From positions 1,426,501 to 1,490,500 of the forward strand of contig AP019702.1 of the NCBI GenBank assembly GCA_006739055.1: DNA of 64,000 nt. The letters are read 5' to 3'. The position numbers and the translations under genes are program-made. Positions 33,368 to 43,385 of the stretch are shown piece by piece. Below the pieces are notes generated by a model. That model was given only the letters and a program-made list of their open reading frames with translations. It made no database searches and had not been told where the DNA came from. How positions within the stretch are numbered: position 1 is the first letter of the stretch; each line of letters opens with the position of its first letter. This DNA is from Allostella vacuolata. Its GTDB lineage: Bacteria; Pseudomonadota; Alphaproteobacteria; ATCC43930; Allostellaceae.

Positions 33368-36366
33368 GGGATCTGCTCCGCGGGTAGGGCGTTGGCGGGG
33401 GAGGGGACGGCGAGGCGGCTGGCCGGTTCTTCCACCAGTCGCACGAAATGGCCGTGCGCCAGCCCCGCCAGCCGCGACATTTCCTGCTCCAGCCCGGCGA
33501 AGTCAACGGCGCCGGCGGAACGGGCCAGGGCCGCGCGGTGCGCTTCCCCGGCCCCGGCCATGTCGGTCGCCTCGCCCAGCGTCAGGCGCTGGAAGCTCTG
33601 CACCCGCCGCCACAGCCGCATCGCCTGGTCGAGATCGGCCGCGGCCGCGGCATCGAGGCAGCCGGCCGCCGCCAGCCGGGCCAGCGCATCGGTGGTGTTG
33701 GCGCTCAGCACCTCGGGGTGAAGGGCCGCATGGCGCAGCTGCAGGTACTGGGCAATGAACTCGCAGTCGACCAGGCCGCCGCGGCGCTGCTTCACGTCCC
33801 ACAGGTCGGTCGGCCGCTTCTCCTTGAGCATCCGGGCGCGCATCGAGGCGACGTCGGCCAGCAGCCGGTCGGGGTCGCGGGGCTGGACCAGGATCTCGCG
33901 CACCACGGCCATGGTCCGGGCCGCCAGGCCGGGGTCGCCGGCGATCGGCCGGGCCCGGGTCAGCGCCATGTGCTCCCAGGTCCAGGCCTCGGTCCGGTGG
34001 TAGTGGGCGAAGCCCTCGACGCTGGCGGCGATCGGCCCCTTGTTGCCGGACGGGCGCAGCCGCATGTCGACGTCGTAGAGCTTGCCCTCGCCGGTCGGCG
34101 CGGTCACCGCGTTCACCAGCCGGGCGTTGAGCCGGATGTAGTAGGTCGAGACCGGCAGCGGCTTGGCGCCGTCCGAGCCCTCGGCGTCCGCGGGCGTCTC
34201 GTAGAGGCTGACCAGGTCGAGGTCGGAGCCGACGGTCATCTCCCGCCCGCCCAGCTTGCCCAGCGCCAGCACCACCATGCTGCCGCCGGCGATGCGGCCA
34301 TGGGCCTGGGCGAACTCGGTCTCGACCAGCGGCAGCAGCCCGGCCACCGCGGTCTCGGCGATGGCCGAGAAGCCGGCCCCGGCCTGGTCGCCGTCGGTCG
34401 CGTGGCGCAGCAGCTGGACGCCCAGCCGGAACTGCTGGTCGTGGGCCCAGCGCCGCACGAGGTCGAGCGCGTCGCCGAAGTCGCGGGCCTGGGTCAGGGT
34501 CAGCGCCAGGTCGGCCGACAGGCCGTCCGGCCCCGGCAGCGGGTTGGTGAAGCCGCCCGCCAGCACCGCGTCGAGGCGCACCGGGTGGCGGTTGAGGTGC
34601 TCGGCCAGGCGCGGCGCGCCGCCCATCACCTGGGCCACGAAGTCGAGCAGCCAGGGATTGGCCTGGAACAGCGAGAAGATCTGCACGCCCGCCGGCAGGG
34701 CCGCCAGGAAGGCGTCGAAGCGCATGAAGGTGGCGTCGGGCTCGCTCGCCTTGGCGAGTGCCGCCAGGAGCTGCGGCTTCAGCTCGGTCAGCAGCTCGCG
34801 CGCACGCTGGCTGCGCAGCGAGCGGTAGCGGCCGCGGTGCCAGTTGCTGACCACCGGCCACAGGCTGGCCGGGTCGCGGAAGCCCATCCCGCGCAGGGTG
34901 GCGAGCGTGTCGGGGTCGGGCTCCGGCCCGGTGAAGACGAGGCTGCCGGGGCCGGCCGCCAGCGACGGCGAATTCTCGAACAGTGCCGCATAGTGCGTCT
35001 CGACCCGGCCCAGATGGCCGAGCAGGTCGGCTTCGAACGTCGGGCGGTCGGGATATCCCGCGAAGCGGGCGAACGCCTCCAGCTCGCGGTCGTCGGTCGG
35101 CAGGCTGTGGGTCTGGCGGTCGGCCACCATCTGCAGGCGGTGCTCGACCCGGCGCAGGAACTCGTAGGCGGCGTGCAGCTCCCGGTTGGCCTCGGGCGCC
35201 AGCCGGCCGACCCGCTCCAGGGCGTCGAGCGCGTCCAGGGTGCGGGGCATGCGCAGCGAGGGGTCGCGGCCGCCCCAGATCAGCTGCTGGGTCTGGGCGA
35301 AGAACTCGATCTCGCGGATGCCGCCGCGGCCGAGCTTCAGGTTGTGGCCCGCCACCGCGATGGTGGCGCCGCCGCGATGGGCGTTGATCTGCCGCTTGAT
35401 GGAATGGATATCCTGGACGGCCGCGAAATCGAGGTGGCGGCGCCACAGGAAGGGGACGAGGAAGCGCAGGAACTGCCGGCCGGCCGCCAGGTCGCCGGCG
35501 ATCGGCCGGGCCTTGATCATGGCCGCGCGTTCCCAGTTCTGCCCCATGCTCTCGTAGTAGGACTCGGCTGCCCGCACCGACACCGCCATCGGGGTCGAGG
35601 ACGGGTCGGGCCGCAGGCGCAGGTCGGTGCGCGCGACATAGCCGTCCGGCGTGCGCTCCTCCAGCAGCCGGACCAGCTTGCGGGTGATGCGCACGAAGCA
35701 GCGGGTGGTGTCCTCGCGGCCGACATAGCGCACCCGCGACTCGTCGAAGAAGACGATGAGGTCGATGTCGCTGGAATAGTTCAGCTCGCGCGCGCCGAGC
35801 TTGCCCATGCCGAGGACGAAGTAGCCGCAGTCGCGGTCGGGCTCGGCCGGGTCGGGCAGCTCCAGGTGGCCGGCGCGGGCGGCGTCGCGCAGAAGGTGGC
35901 GCACGGCCAGCGAGACGGCCCGTTCGGCGAAGGTGGCAATTGCCCCGGTGACCGCATCGAGCGGCCAGAGCCCGACGATGTCGCCGAGGGCCACCGCCAG
36001 CGCGGTGCGCCGCCGGCCGATCCGCAGGCCGCGGCGCAGCGGCTCTTCGTCGCGGGCCTCGTCGAGCCCGGCGAGTTCGCTCTCGGCCATCGCCAGCGCC
36101 GCGGCGGGCCCGTCCTCCAGGAGGCGCCGGGCGAAGTCCATCTCGGCCAGCAGGCACTCGCCCAGGAACGGGCTGCCGCCGAAAACGGCGGCCAGCAGGG
36201 CGCGGCCCGTGCTATCCTTGGCGGTCGCCCGGGCAAATTCGAGCAGAGCGGGATCGCCGCTGTCCGATGCGCGTTCAATCCAATGCTCCAGACCGATCGC
36301 GGCCTGTTCGGGATTGCCGGGGGCGGGAATGCGTGTCGGATCGTCGAGCGTGGCGTGAAGAGGCAT
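33364..36366 (-). CDS. glnE: Glutamine synthetase adenylyltransferase / adenylyl-removing enzyme
   Basis: 1000 aa bifunctional enzyme that adenylylates and deadenylylates glutamine synthetase under PII control. Two nucleotidyltransferase domains are visible: the N-terminal one with GYFVLGMGKLGARELNYSSDIDLIVFFD (about 200-230) and the C-terminal one with VVLALGKLGGREMTVGSDLDLVSLYE (about 700-725). Each G-S-x-x-D-x-D carries the metal-binding aspartates. The family residues LKLGRGGIREIEFFAQ and KQRRGGLVDCEFIAQYLQL follow each domain. ATG 36366 (MPLHATLDD) was chosen; 11 further codons upstream are open but show no homology. It is divergent from the AsmA-like gene. Confidence 0.96.
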   Translation of the reverse strand: MPLHATLDDPTRIPAPGNPEQAAIGLEHWIERASDSGDPALLEFARATAKDSTGRALLAAVFGGSPFLGECLLAEMDFARRLLEDGPAAALAMAESELAGLDEARDEEPLRRGLRIGRRRTALAVALGDIVGLWPLDAVTGAIATFAERAVSLAVRHLLRDAARAGHLELPDPAEPDRDCGYFVLGMGKLGARELNYSSDIDLIVFFDESRVRYVGREDTTRCFVRITRKLVRLLEERTPDGYVARTDLRLRPDPSSTPMAVSVRAAESYYESMGQNWERAAMIKARPIAGDLAAGRQFLRFLVPFLWRRHLDFAAVQDIHSIKRQINAHRGGATIAVAGHNLKLGRGGIREIEFFAQTQQLIWGGRDPSLRMPRTLDALDALERVGRLAPEANRELHAAYEFLRRVEHRLQMVADRQTHSLPTDDRELEAFARFAGYPDRPTFEADLLGHLGRVETHYAALFENSPSLAAGPGSLVFTGPEPDPDTLATLRGMGFRDPASLWPVVSNWHRGRYRSLRSQRARELLTELKPQLLAALAKASEPDATFMRFDAFLAALPAGVQIFSLFQANPWLLDFVAQVMGGAPRLAEHLNRHPVRLDAVLAGGFTNPLPGPDGLSADLALTLTQARDFGDALDLVRRWAHDQQFRLGVQLLRHATDGDQAGAGFSAIAETAVAGLLPLVETEFAQAHGRIAGGSMVVLALGKLGGREMTVGSDLDLVSLYETPADAEGSDGAKPLPVSTYYIRLNARLVNAVTAPTGEGKLYDVDMRLRPSGNKGPIAASVEGFAHYHRTEAWTWEHMALTRARPIAGDPGLAARTMAVVREILVQPRDPDRLLADVASMRARMLKEKRPTDLWDVKQRRGGLVDCEFIAQYLQLRHAALHPEVLSANTTDALARLAAAGCLDAAAAADLDQAMRLWRRVQSFQRLTLGEATDMAGAGEAHRAALARSAGAVDFAGLEQEMSRLAGLAHGHFVRLVEEPASRLAVPSPANALPAEQIP

Positions 36367-36460
36367 GCGTGGCCGGCCTGTTGAAAGGCCGGGGGACACT
36401 GCCCCTCGCCCGACCTCAGGGTCAAGCGGGGCGTAGAGGGCTGCGGGAGGTGGTTCGGGT

Positions 36461-39400
36461 TTGGTTCGCCGTTCGGCACGCTTGCTCTTCGAGCTCCTGG
36501 GCGCGTTGCTGGCCGGGGCGGCGATCGCCGTCGCGCTGGTCGCCTGGCGCCTGTCCTCCGGCCCGATCGAACTGGAGTTCCTGACCCCCTACCTGGAGGA
36601 GGCCCTGTCCGACCCGGCCGGCCAGCAGGTGGAGATCGGCCGCACCATCGCCGTCTGGCGGGGCTGGACGGCCAACCCCGAGCTGCGGGCGGAGAACGTC
36701 GTGGCGCGCGGCACGGAGGGGCAGGTGGTGGCGACCGTGCCGGCGCTGGCCCTGTCGATCAGCCTGCAGACGCTGCTGCGCGGCGTGGTCGCCCCGGCCA
36801 GGGTCGAGCTGGTGGAGCCGCGGCTGCACCTGGTGCGCGACCTGGACGGCAGCGTCCGGGCCGATGTCGGCGGCGCCGGCGATCGCCCGGGCGATCCGGC
36901 GGTCGTCGAGTCGATGCTGGCCGAGCTGATGGCGCCGCCGCATCGCCGCGGCCCGCTCGGCCAGCTGCGCCAGCTGTCCGTGCGCGACGCCACCATCGTC
37001 GTGGAGGACCACAAGGCCGGGCGGACCTGGACCCTGCCCGACGGCGACTTCGTCTTTCGCCGGGGCGAGCGCGGCCTCGACGGCACGCTGTCCATCGCCG
37101 TCGACCTCGGCGCGCTCGTCCCGGGCGCGTCCGATCCCGGCGCGCGGGACCGGGCACGGCACCTGCAGCGGCTCGACGGGACCTTCGTCCATCGCCGCGA
37201 AGGCGGGGGCACCGAACTGACCCTCAACGTCGACGTGCCCGACCCGGCGGCGTTCGCCAGGCTGGCGCCCGAACTGGCGCCGCTCGCCGGGATCGGCATG
37301 CGGGTCGGGGTGGAAGCGACGCTCGACCTGAACCTGCCGGACCGCATCCGGGGTGCCAGCCTGAAGCTGACCGGCGGGGCCGGCCGGGTCGTCCATCCGG
37401 CCATTCCGGGCGGCGCTCTCGACATCTCGGCCGCGACCGGGCGGCTGCGCTGGGACGCGGCCCAGGCGAAGGTGGTGCTGGAAGACCTGTTCGTCGACCT
37501 GGGCGGGCCCACGCTCGCCGTGACCGGCCAGGCCGAGGGGATCGGGACGGACATCCTGGCCCGGCTTCGCACGGGCCGGCCGGAGATCCGCGTGGCGATG
37601 GAGATGGCGGTGGTGGACATGCCGACCGCCACGCTGTGGCGCCTGTGGCCGGCCGCCCTGGTCCCGGGCGGACGGCGCTGGGTGGTCGCCAACATCGCCG
37701 ACGGCGGCGTGCGCGACGCCCAGATCCGCTTCGCCGCCACCCTGCCGCCCGAGGGCGAGCCGCGGGTCGAGCGGCTGGACGGCATCTTCTCCTATCAGGG
37801 ATTGACCGTCACCTACATGCCGGGCCTGCCGCCGGTGCGGCAGGTCGGCGGGCAGGCCCGCTTCGACGACCAGCAGCTGACGCTCGACCTGGCCGGGGGC
37901 GCGCTGCTGCGCCAGACCCGGGTCGAGCGCAGCACCGTCCGGGTGATCGACTTCCAGAAGCGCGACCAGCAGATCCTGATCGAGACCGGCACCGCCGGCC
38001 CGGTGCGCGAGGCGCTGGAGGTGATCGACCGGCCGCGGCTCGGCTTCCTGGCGCGGTTCGGCCTGCGGCCCGCGGACGTGTCGGGCGATTCCACCGTGCG
38101 CATGTCCTTCGCCTTCCCGGCGATCGATTCCCTGAAGATGGACGATGTCCGGCTGCGGGTGACGGCGGGGGTCCGGAACGGGTCGATGCCGACCGGCGTC
38201 AACGACTGGCGCCTGACCGATGCCGACCTGAACTTCGAGGTCGACAAGGACAAGCTCGAAGCTTCCGGCACCGGCCGGCTGCTCGACGTGCCGATCAAGG
38301 TCACCGGCCGCGAGGTCTTTGCCGCCAACGCGCCCATTCCCAGCGAATATACCGCCCGGGGGCGGCTCGACGATGCCGCCCGGCGCCGCTTCGGCCATGA
38401 CTATCCGCCGTGGCTGACCGGGCCGACCGACGTCGACCTGACCTATCGCAGCCGCCGGGAGCGTCGCAGCGAGGTCCTGCTCAAGGCCGACCTGACGCCG
38501 GCCACTCTCGACCTCGCTCCGGCAGGCTGGTCGAAGCCGCCCGGCGTCCGCGGCTCGGCCGACCTCGCCTTCGATTTCAACGGCGGGGACCTGACGGCGA
38601 TCCGGACCATCCGCCTGTCCGCCCCGGGGCTGGCGTTCGACGGCCAGGCATCCTTCGCCGGCAAGGCATGGACGCTCGACATCGCCCGCGCGACCCTGGG
38701 CGAAACCCAGCTGGCCGGGCGCGTGCGCCCCCAGGGCGGGGGGTATGCGGCCAGCCTGCAGGGGCCCGTCCTCGACCTCGGCCGGATCCTGGATGGCGGC
38801 CTGGGCGACAAGAAGGGCGGGACGGCAACGACGCCGGTCCGGCTCGATGCGCGCTTCGACCGGGTGCTGCTGGGCGACGGGCGGGCATTGACGGGCGTCG
38901 CCGCCGACCTGCAGATCGATGCCACGGGGCATCGCCGGGGCCAGGCCAGGGGCCGCCTGTCCCAGGGGGGCGCCGTGACCGTGTCGCTGGCCCCCGGCCC
39001 CGACGGCCGCGACCGGCTGGAGGCGGAGACGGACAATTTCGGGGCGGTGCTGTCGACCGTGACCGGCCGCGACAGCTTCCGCGGCGGTAGCCTGCGCGTC
39101 ACCGGGCTGGTGGGTGGCGCGGCCGGCCGGGATGCCATCGTCGGCAGTGTCCGGGGCTCGGACTTCCGGATGGTGCGGGCGCCGGCCGCCACCAAGCTTC
39201 TGAGTGTGCTGTCGCTGACCTCGCTCGTCAGCCTGCTCCAGGGCGACGGGCTGCCCTTTTCGGACCTGCGCTTCGACTATGTCTGGGCCGACGGGCGGCT
39301 GACCGCCCGCCAGGGGCGCATGTATGGCGGCGCGATCGGCGGCACCTTCGAAGGGGTGGTCGACACGCGCGCCTCGACGCTCGACATGGAGGGCACGGTG

Positions 39401-39667
39401 GTGCCCGCCTATACGTTGAACAACCTGCTGGGAAACATCCCGATCCTCGGCACGCTGCTGGCCGGGGGCCGGGACGAGGGGGTCTTCGCGGCCAACTTCC
39501 GGGTCGCGGGGCCGCTCGACGACCCCGGGGTCTCGGTCAACCCGCTGAGCGCGCTCGCCCCCGGCATCCTGCGCAAGATATTCCCGTTCCTGGAGGCGGG
39601 CGACCCGCGCGCGACCAACGGCGAGGCACCGGCCTTCCGGCAGGACGGCCCCCGCCCGCCGAACTGA
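36461..39667 (+). CDS. YhdP/AsmA-like large envelope protein (DUF3971 and AsmA C-terminal region)
   Basis: 1068 aa. A single N-terminal transmembrane helix (LLFELLGALLAGAAIAVALVAW) anchors a long periplasmic beta-rich body. The early VEIGRTIAVWRGWTANPELRAENVV is AsmA/YhdP-like, and the C-terminal region (SLVSLLQGDGLPFSDLRFDYVWADGRLTARQGRMYGGAIGGTFEGVVD..LDMEGTVVPAYTLNNLLGNIPILG) is the typical AsmA_2/YhdP end. Such proteins are thought to bridge inner and outer membranes and move phospholipids. Start is TTG 36461, with GGGAGG 10 nt upstream; no ATG is available before the helix. It is divergent from glnE with a gap of about 94 bp. Confidence 0.85.
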   Translation: MVRRSARLLFELLGALLAGAAIAVALVAWRLSSGPIELEFLTPYLEEALSDPAGQQVEIGRTIAVWRGWTANPELRAENVVARGTEGQVVATVPALALSISLQTLLRGVVAPARVELVEPRLHLVRDLDGSVRADVGGAGDRPGDPAVVESMLAELMAPPHRRGPLGQLRQLSVRDATIVVEDHKAGRTWTLPDGDFVFRRGERGLDGTLSIAVDLGALVPGASDPGARDRARHLQRLDGTFVHRREGGGTELTLNVDVPDPAAFARLAPELAPLAGIGMRVGVEATLDLNLPDRIRGASLKLTGGAGRVVHPAIPGGALDISAATGRLRWDAAQAKVVLEDLFVDLGGPTLAVTGQAEGIGTDILARLRTGRPEIRVAMEMAVVDMPTATLWRLWPAALVPGGRRWVVANIADGGVRDAQIRFAATLPPEGEPRVERLDGIFSYQGLTVTYMPGLPPVRQVGGQARFDDQQLTLDLAGGALLRQTRVERSTVRVIDFQKRDQQILIETGTAGPVREALEVIDRPRLGFLARFGLRPADVSGDSTVRMSFAFPAIDSLKMDDVRLRVTAGVRNGSMPTGVNDWRLTDADLNFEVDKDKLEASGTGRLLDVPIKVTGREVFAANAPIPSEYTARGRLDDAARRRFGHDYPPWLTGPTDVDLTYRSRRERRSEVLLKADLTPATLDLAPAGWSKPPGVRGSADLAFDFNGGDLTAIRTIRLSAPGLAFDGQASFAGKAWTLDIARATLGETQLAGRVRPQGGGYAASLQGPVLDLGRILDGGLGDKKGGTATTPVRLDARFDRVLLGDGRALTGVAADLQIDATGHRRGQARGRLSQGGAVTVSLAPGPDGRDRLEAETDNFGAVLSTVTGRDSFRGGSLRVTGLVGGAAGRDAIVGSVRGSDFRMVRAPAATKLLSVLSLTSLVSLLQGDGLPFSDLRFDYVWADGRLTARQGRMYGGAIGGTFEGVVDTRASTLDMEGTVVPAYTLNNLLGNIPILGTLLAGGRDEGVFAANFRVAGPLDDPGVSVNPLSALAPGILRKIFPFLEAGDPRATNGEAPAFRQDGPRPPN

Positions 39668-39676
39668 CGGGCAGGG

Positions 39677-39691
39677 GCCGGCGCCGCCGGC
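39677..39691. terminator. Short hairpin between convergent AsmA-like and prfB genes
   Basis: GCCGGC-GCC-GCCGGC: 6-bp GC stem, 3-nt loop, filling most of the 24-bp gap between the two stop codons. No U-tract. Confidence 0.3.
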
Positions 39692-40808
39692 TCAGAGCTG
39701 GTCGCGCTTGACCCCGACCCGGGAGGCCAGCGACGCCTCCAGGAAGGCATCGATGTCGCCGTCGAGCACGGCATCGACGTTGGAGGTTTCCACCTGCGTG
39801 CGCAGGTCCTTCACCATCTGGTAGGGCTGCAGCACGTAGGACCGGATCTGGTGGCCCCAGCCGATGTCGGTCTTGAGCGCGTTCTCGGCGTCCGCCTGGG
39901 CCTCGCGTTTCTGCAGCTCGGCCTCGTAGAGCCGGGCCCGCAGCATGTCCATCGCCATGGCCCGGTTGCGGTGCTGCGAGCGGTCGACCTGGCAGGCGAC
40001 GATGATGCCGCTCGGCACGTGGGTGATGCGGATGGCGCTTTCCGTCTTGTTGACGTGCTGGCCGCCGGCGCCCGACGCCCGGTAGGTGTCGATCTTCAGG
40101 TCCTTGTCGTCGATCTGGATGTCGATCTTGTCGTCGACCACCGGGAAGACCCAGGCCGAGGCGAAGCTGGTATGGCGGCGGGCGGCGCTGTCGAAGGGCG
40201 AGATGCGCACCAGCCGGTGCACGCCGCTCTCCGTCTTCAGCCAGCCATAGGCGTTCGGGCCCTCGATGCGGACGGTGGCGGACTTGATGCCGGCCTGCTC
40301 GCCCTCGCTCTCCTCCATCCACTCGGTCTTGTAGCCGTGCTTCTCCGCCCAGCGCACATACATGCGCAGGAGCATCTCGGCCCAGTCCTGCGACTCGGTG
40401 CCGCCGGCGCCGGCATGGACCTCCAGGTAGGCGTCGCTCTGGTCCGCCTCGCCGCTGAGGAGAGTCGCGAGCTCGGCCTTGGCGCCGCGCTGGCGCAGCG
40501 CCTTCAGGGCGGCTTCGCCCTCGGCGACCGTCTCCGCATCGCCCTCCGCCTCGCCCAGCTCGACCAGGGTGATGGCATCCTCGAGGCCGCGCTCGAGATC
40601 CCGGCATTCGCCGATCGCACCCGCAAGCTGGGTGCGCTCGCGCATCAGCGTCTGGGCGCGCGCGGAATCGTTCCAGAGATCGGGGTTTTCGACGAGGGAA
40701 TCGAGCTCGGCCAGACGCCGGAGTGCCTGATCCCAGTCAAAGATGCCTCCTCAGCAGCGTGAGCGATCCTCGGATCGCATCCACGTCTGCTTGCAGTTCG
40801 GCGCGCAT
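39692..40808 (-). CDS. prfB: Peptide chain release factor 2, with programmed +1 frameshift
   Basis: RF2 ends translation at UGA and UAA. The gene needs a +1 frameshift: codons 1-23 run from ATG 40808 ([14 protein letters not shown]...RRHL) to CTT, then an in-frame TGA at 40739-40737. Slipping one base at CTT-T continues in the -1 positioned frame as [13 protein letters not shown], giving 371 aa, the usual RF2 length. The second part has the stop-codon recognition tripeptide SPF in [12 protein letters not shown] and the catalytic GGQ in [15 protein letters not shown] simple ORF scan would see only 317 aa from an internal ATG. It follows mrcA on the same strand with a gap of about 70 bp. Confidence 0.96.
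40736..40751 (-). promoter_or_regulatory. prfB programmed frameshift site
   Basis: Minus strand: AGGAGG-CAT-CTT-TGA-C. An internal Shine-Dalgarno-like AGGAGG lies 3 nt upstream of the CTT slippery codon and the UGA-C stop, the same arrangement as the E. coli site (AGGGGG-TAT-CTT-TGA-C). Low RF2 favours the slip and so restores RF2 levels. Confidence 0.95.
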
Positions 40809-40877
40809 GCGCGGGGTTCCTTCCATGGGGCGGGGCCAGGGGCCCCGATCGGTGGGAGCCCTGTATAGCGGCGACGC

Positions 40878-43385
40878 TCAGTAGATTCCACTCGGTGCCG
40901 ACACCGGCGCGATCGGCCGCGGCGGGGCCGGCTGGCTCGGATCGAACGGGACGGAGGGGCCGGACGGGAAGCCGGAGACGTAGGCCGGGCCCTCGGCGGT
41001 CGGCTCCGTGCCCGGCTTGAACACTTCCATGATGGTGTTGGGATCGCCGGGGTTGGCGAGCGCGCCGGTCGTCCGGTCGATGCGCACGAGGCGCAGGCCG
41101 GGCGGCATGCGGAACGGCACCACCGGCGTGCCCTTCAGCGCGCGTTCCATGAAGTTCATGAAGATCGGGGCGGCGGCGGTGCCGCCCTGCTCGCCGGGCC
41201 CCAGGGTGCGCGGCCGGTCGAAGCCGACATAGGTGGCGACCACCAGGTCGGGCGAGAAGCCGACGAACCAGGCGTCGAGGGCATCGTTGGTGGTGCCGGT
41301 CTTGCCGGCGACCGGCCGCCGCAGCGCCGCCAGCCGGCCGGCGGTCCCGCGCAGCACCACCCCTTCCAGCATCGACACCATCTGGTAGGCGGACTGGGGA
41401 TCGATCACCTGGGGCCGCGAATCCTTGAGGACGGGCGGGGCCTGGCCGTTCCACTCCCGCGCGGTGCAGTCGGGGCATTCGCGCGTGTCGTGGCGGAAGA
41501 TGGTCCGGCCCTCGCGGTCCTGCACCCGGTCGATGATCGTGGGCGTCAGCTTGCGTCCGCCGTTGACGATCATCGCATAGGCCGTGGCCATGCGCAGCAG
41601 CGTCGTCTCGCCGGAGCCGAGCGCCATGGCGAGCGCGGTGTTCATCTCGTCGAAGACGCCGAAGCGCTTGGCGACGTCGGCCACCTTCTCCATGCCGATC
41701 TGCTCGGCCAGGCGCACCGTCATCAGGTTGCGCGAGCGCTCGATGCCGACGCGCATGGGCACGGGCCCGAGGAAGCGGCCGTCGGCGTTGCCGGGGCGCC
41801 AGCGCTCCTGCCCGCCGCCGGGATCGAAGATGAACGGGGCGTCCTGGATGATCTGGTTGGGCGGGATGCCGGCTTCCAGCGCCGCCATGTACACGAACGG
41901 CTTGAACGCCGAGCCGGGCTGGCGATGGGCCTGGGTGGCGCGGTTGAACTGCGAGCCCTCGAAGCTGAAGCCGCCGACCATCGCCAGGACCCGGCCGGTA
42001 TGCGGGTCGAGCGCCACCAGCCCGCCGGAGACGTCGGGGATCTGCCGCAGGGTGAAGCGGTCGGTCTCGGCCGGCTCGGCGGCGGCCGGCCGGCCGCGGG
42101 CCGGGCGTGCCTGCGCGGCCGCGGCGGCGACGCGCTCGACGGCGATCACGTCGCCGACCGCCAGCACGTCCTGGGCGCCGCGGACGGCCGGGCCCAGCCT
42201 CTGGTCGTCCTTCGACTCGCGTGCCCAGCGCAGCTCCTCGAGCGGGATCCGGCCGCGCGTGCCGTCGCCGAGCCCGATCCGGGCCTCGGCCGGGGCCACC
42301 GCCAGGACGACGGCCAGCGACCACGGCGCCAAGCCCGGCGGGGCGGCCTGGGCGGCCAGCAGCGGCTTCCAGGCATCGCCGCGCCCGTCGCCGGCGACGG
42401 CGATGCGGGCGATCGGTCCGCGCCAGCCGTGGCGCCGGTCATAGGCGACCAGGCCCTCCCGGAACGCGGCCTCGGCGTGGCCCTGCATCACCGGGTCGAG
42501 CGTCGCCCGGACGCTGAGGCCGCCGCGGTAGACCGCCTTCTCGCCGAACTGGCGCATCAGCTCGCGCCGCACCTCCTCGGCGAAGACGTCGGCCCGGACC
42601 GCCTCGGCCTCGGTGCGCGAGCGGATCTCGATCGGCGCGGCGAGTGCGGCCGTCGCCTCCTCGCGGGTGATGACGCCGTCCTCGGCCATGCGCTCGATGA
42701 CGTAGTCGCGCCGCGCCTTGGCGGCCTCGGGCCGGCGCAGCGGATGATAGTTGTTGGGCGCCTTGGGCAGGGCCGCCAGGTAGGCGGCCTCCGCGACGGT
42801 CAGTTCGGCAAGTGGCCGGTTGAAATAATTGAGCGCCGCGGCCGCCACGCCGTAGGAGTTGAAGCCGAGGTAGATCTCGTTGAGGTACAGCTCGAGGATG
42901 CGGTCCTTGCTGAAGGCCTGCTCGATGCGATAGGCGAGCACGGCTTCCTTGAGCTTGCGCTCGAACGACACCTCGTTGGTCAGCAGGAAGTTCTTCGCCA
43001 CCTGCTGGGTGATGGTCGACGCGCCGATCGGCCGCCGGTTGCTGCCGAGCGCCAGCGCGTTCTGGATCGCGGCCCGGATGATGCCCTGCAGGTCGATGCC
43101 GGGATGCGAATAGAAGTTCTTGTCCTCGGCCGACAGGAAGGCGGAGATCACCCGCTTGGGGATGGCGCCGATCGGCACGAACACCCGGTTCTCGACCGCG
43201 AACTCGGCCAGCATCCGCCCGTCGCCGGCCTGCACCCGGGTCACCATCGGCGGGTCGTAGGCTGCCAGCTGCTGATAGTCGGGCAGCTCGCGGGTGTAGT
43301 GCAGGAAGGCGAAATAGCCCGCGCCCGCGGCGACGGCGCCGAGGGCCAGCAGGGTAAACAGGAAGAGGCGGACGATCCGGAACAT
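40878..43385 (-). CDS. mrcA: Penicillin-binding protein 1A, bifunctional glycosyltransferase/transpeptidase
   Basis: 835 aa. One N-terminal transmembrane helix (about 5-30). GT51 glycosyltransferase domain (about 55-230) with the catalytic glutamate in SAEDKNFYSHPGID, then IGASTITQQVAKNFLL and KLKEAVLAYRIEQAFSKDRILELYLNEIYLG. An OB-like region is inserted between domains. Transpeptidase motifs are SAFK (in GSAFKPFVYMAALE, about residue 487), SRN (IERSRNLMT) and KTGTT (VAGKTGTTNDALDAWFVG). It polymerises and crosslinks peptidoglycan at the outer face of the inner membrane. prfB follows on the same strand. Confidence 0.96.
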   Translation of the reverse strand: MFRIVRLFLFTLLALGAVAAGAGYFAFLHYTRELPDYQQLAAYDPPMVTRVQAGDGRMLAEFAVENRVFVPIGAIPKRVISAFLSAEDKNFYSHPGIDLQGIIRAAIQNALALGSNRRPIGASTITQQVAKNFLLTNEVSFERKLKEAVLAYRIEQAFSKDRILELYLNEIYLGFNSYGVAAAALNYFNRPLAELTVAEAAYLAALPKAPNNYHPLRRPEAAKARRDYVIERMAEDGVITREEATAALAAPIEIRSRTEAEAVRADVFAEEVRRELMRQFGEKAVYRGGLSVRATLDPVMQGHAEAAFREGLVAYDRRHGWRGPIARIAVAGDGRGDAWKPLLAAQAAPPGLAPWSLAVVLAVAPAEARIGLGDGTRGRIPLEELRWARESKDDQRLGPAVRGAQDVLAVGDVIAVERVAAAAAQARPARGRPAAAEPAETDRFTLRQIPDVSGGLVALDPHTGRVLAMVGGFSFEGSQFNRATQAHRQPGSAFKPFVYMAALEAGIPPNQIIQDAPFIFDPGGGQERWRPGNADGRFLGPVPMRVGIERSRNLMTVRLAEQIGMEKVADVAKRFGVFDEMNTALAMALGSGETTLLRMATAYAMIVNGGRKLTPTIIDRVQDREGRTIFRHDTRECPDCTAREWNGQAPPVLKDSRPQVIDPQSAYQMVSMLEGVVLRGTAGRLAALRRPVAGKTGTTNDALDAWFVGFSPDLVVATYVGFDRPRTLGPGEQGGTAAAPIFMNFMERALKGTPVVPFRMPPGLRLVRIDRTTGALANPGDPNTIMEVFKPGTEPTAEGPAYVSGFPSGPSVPFDPSQPAPPRPIAPVSAPSGIY

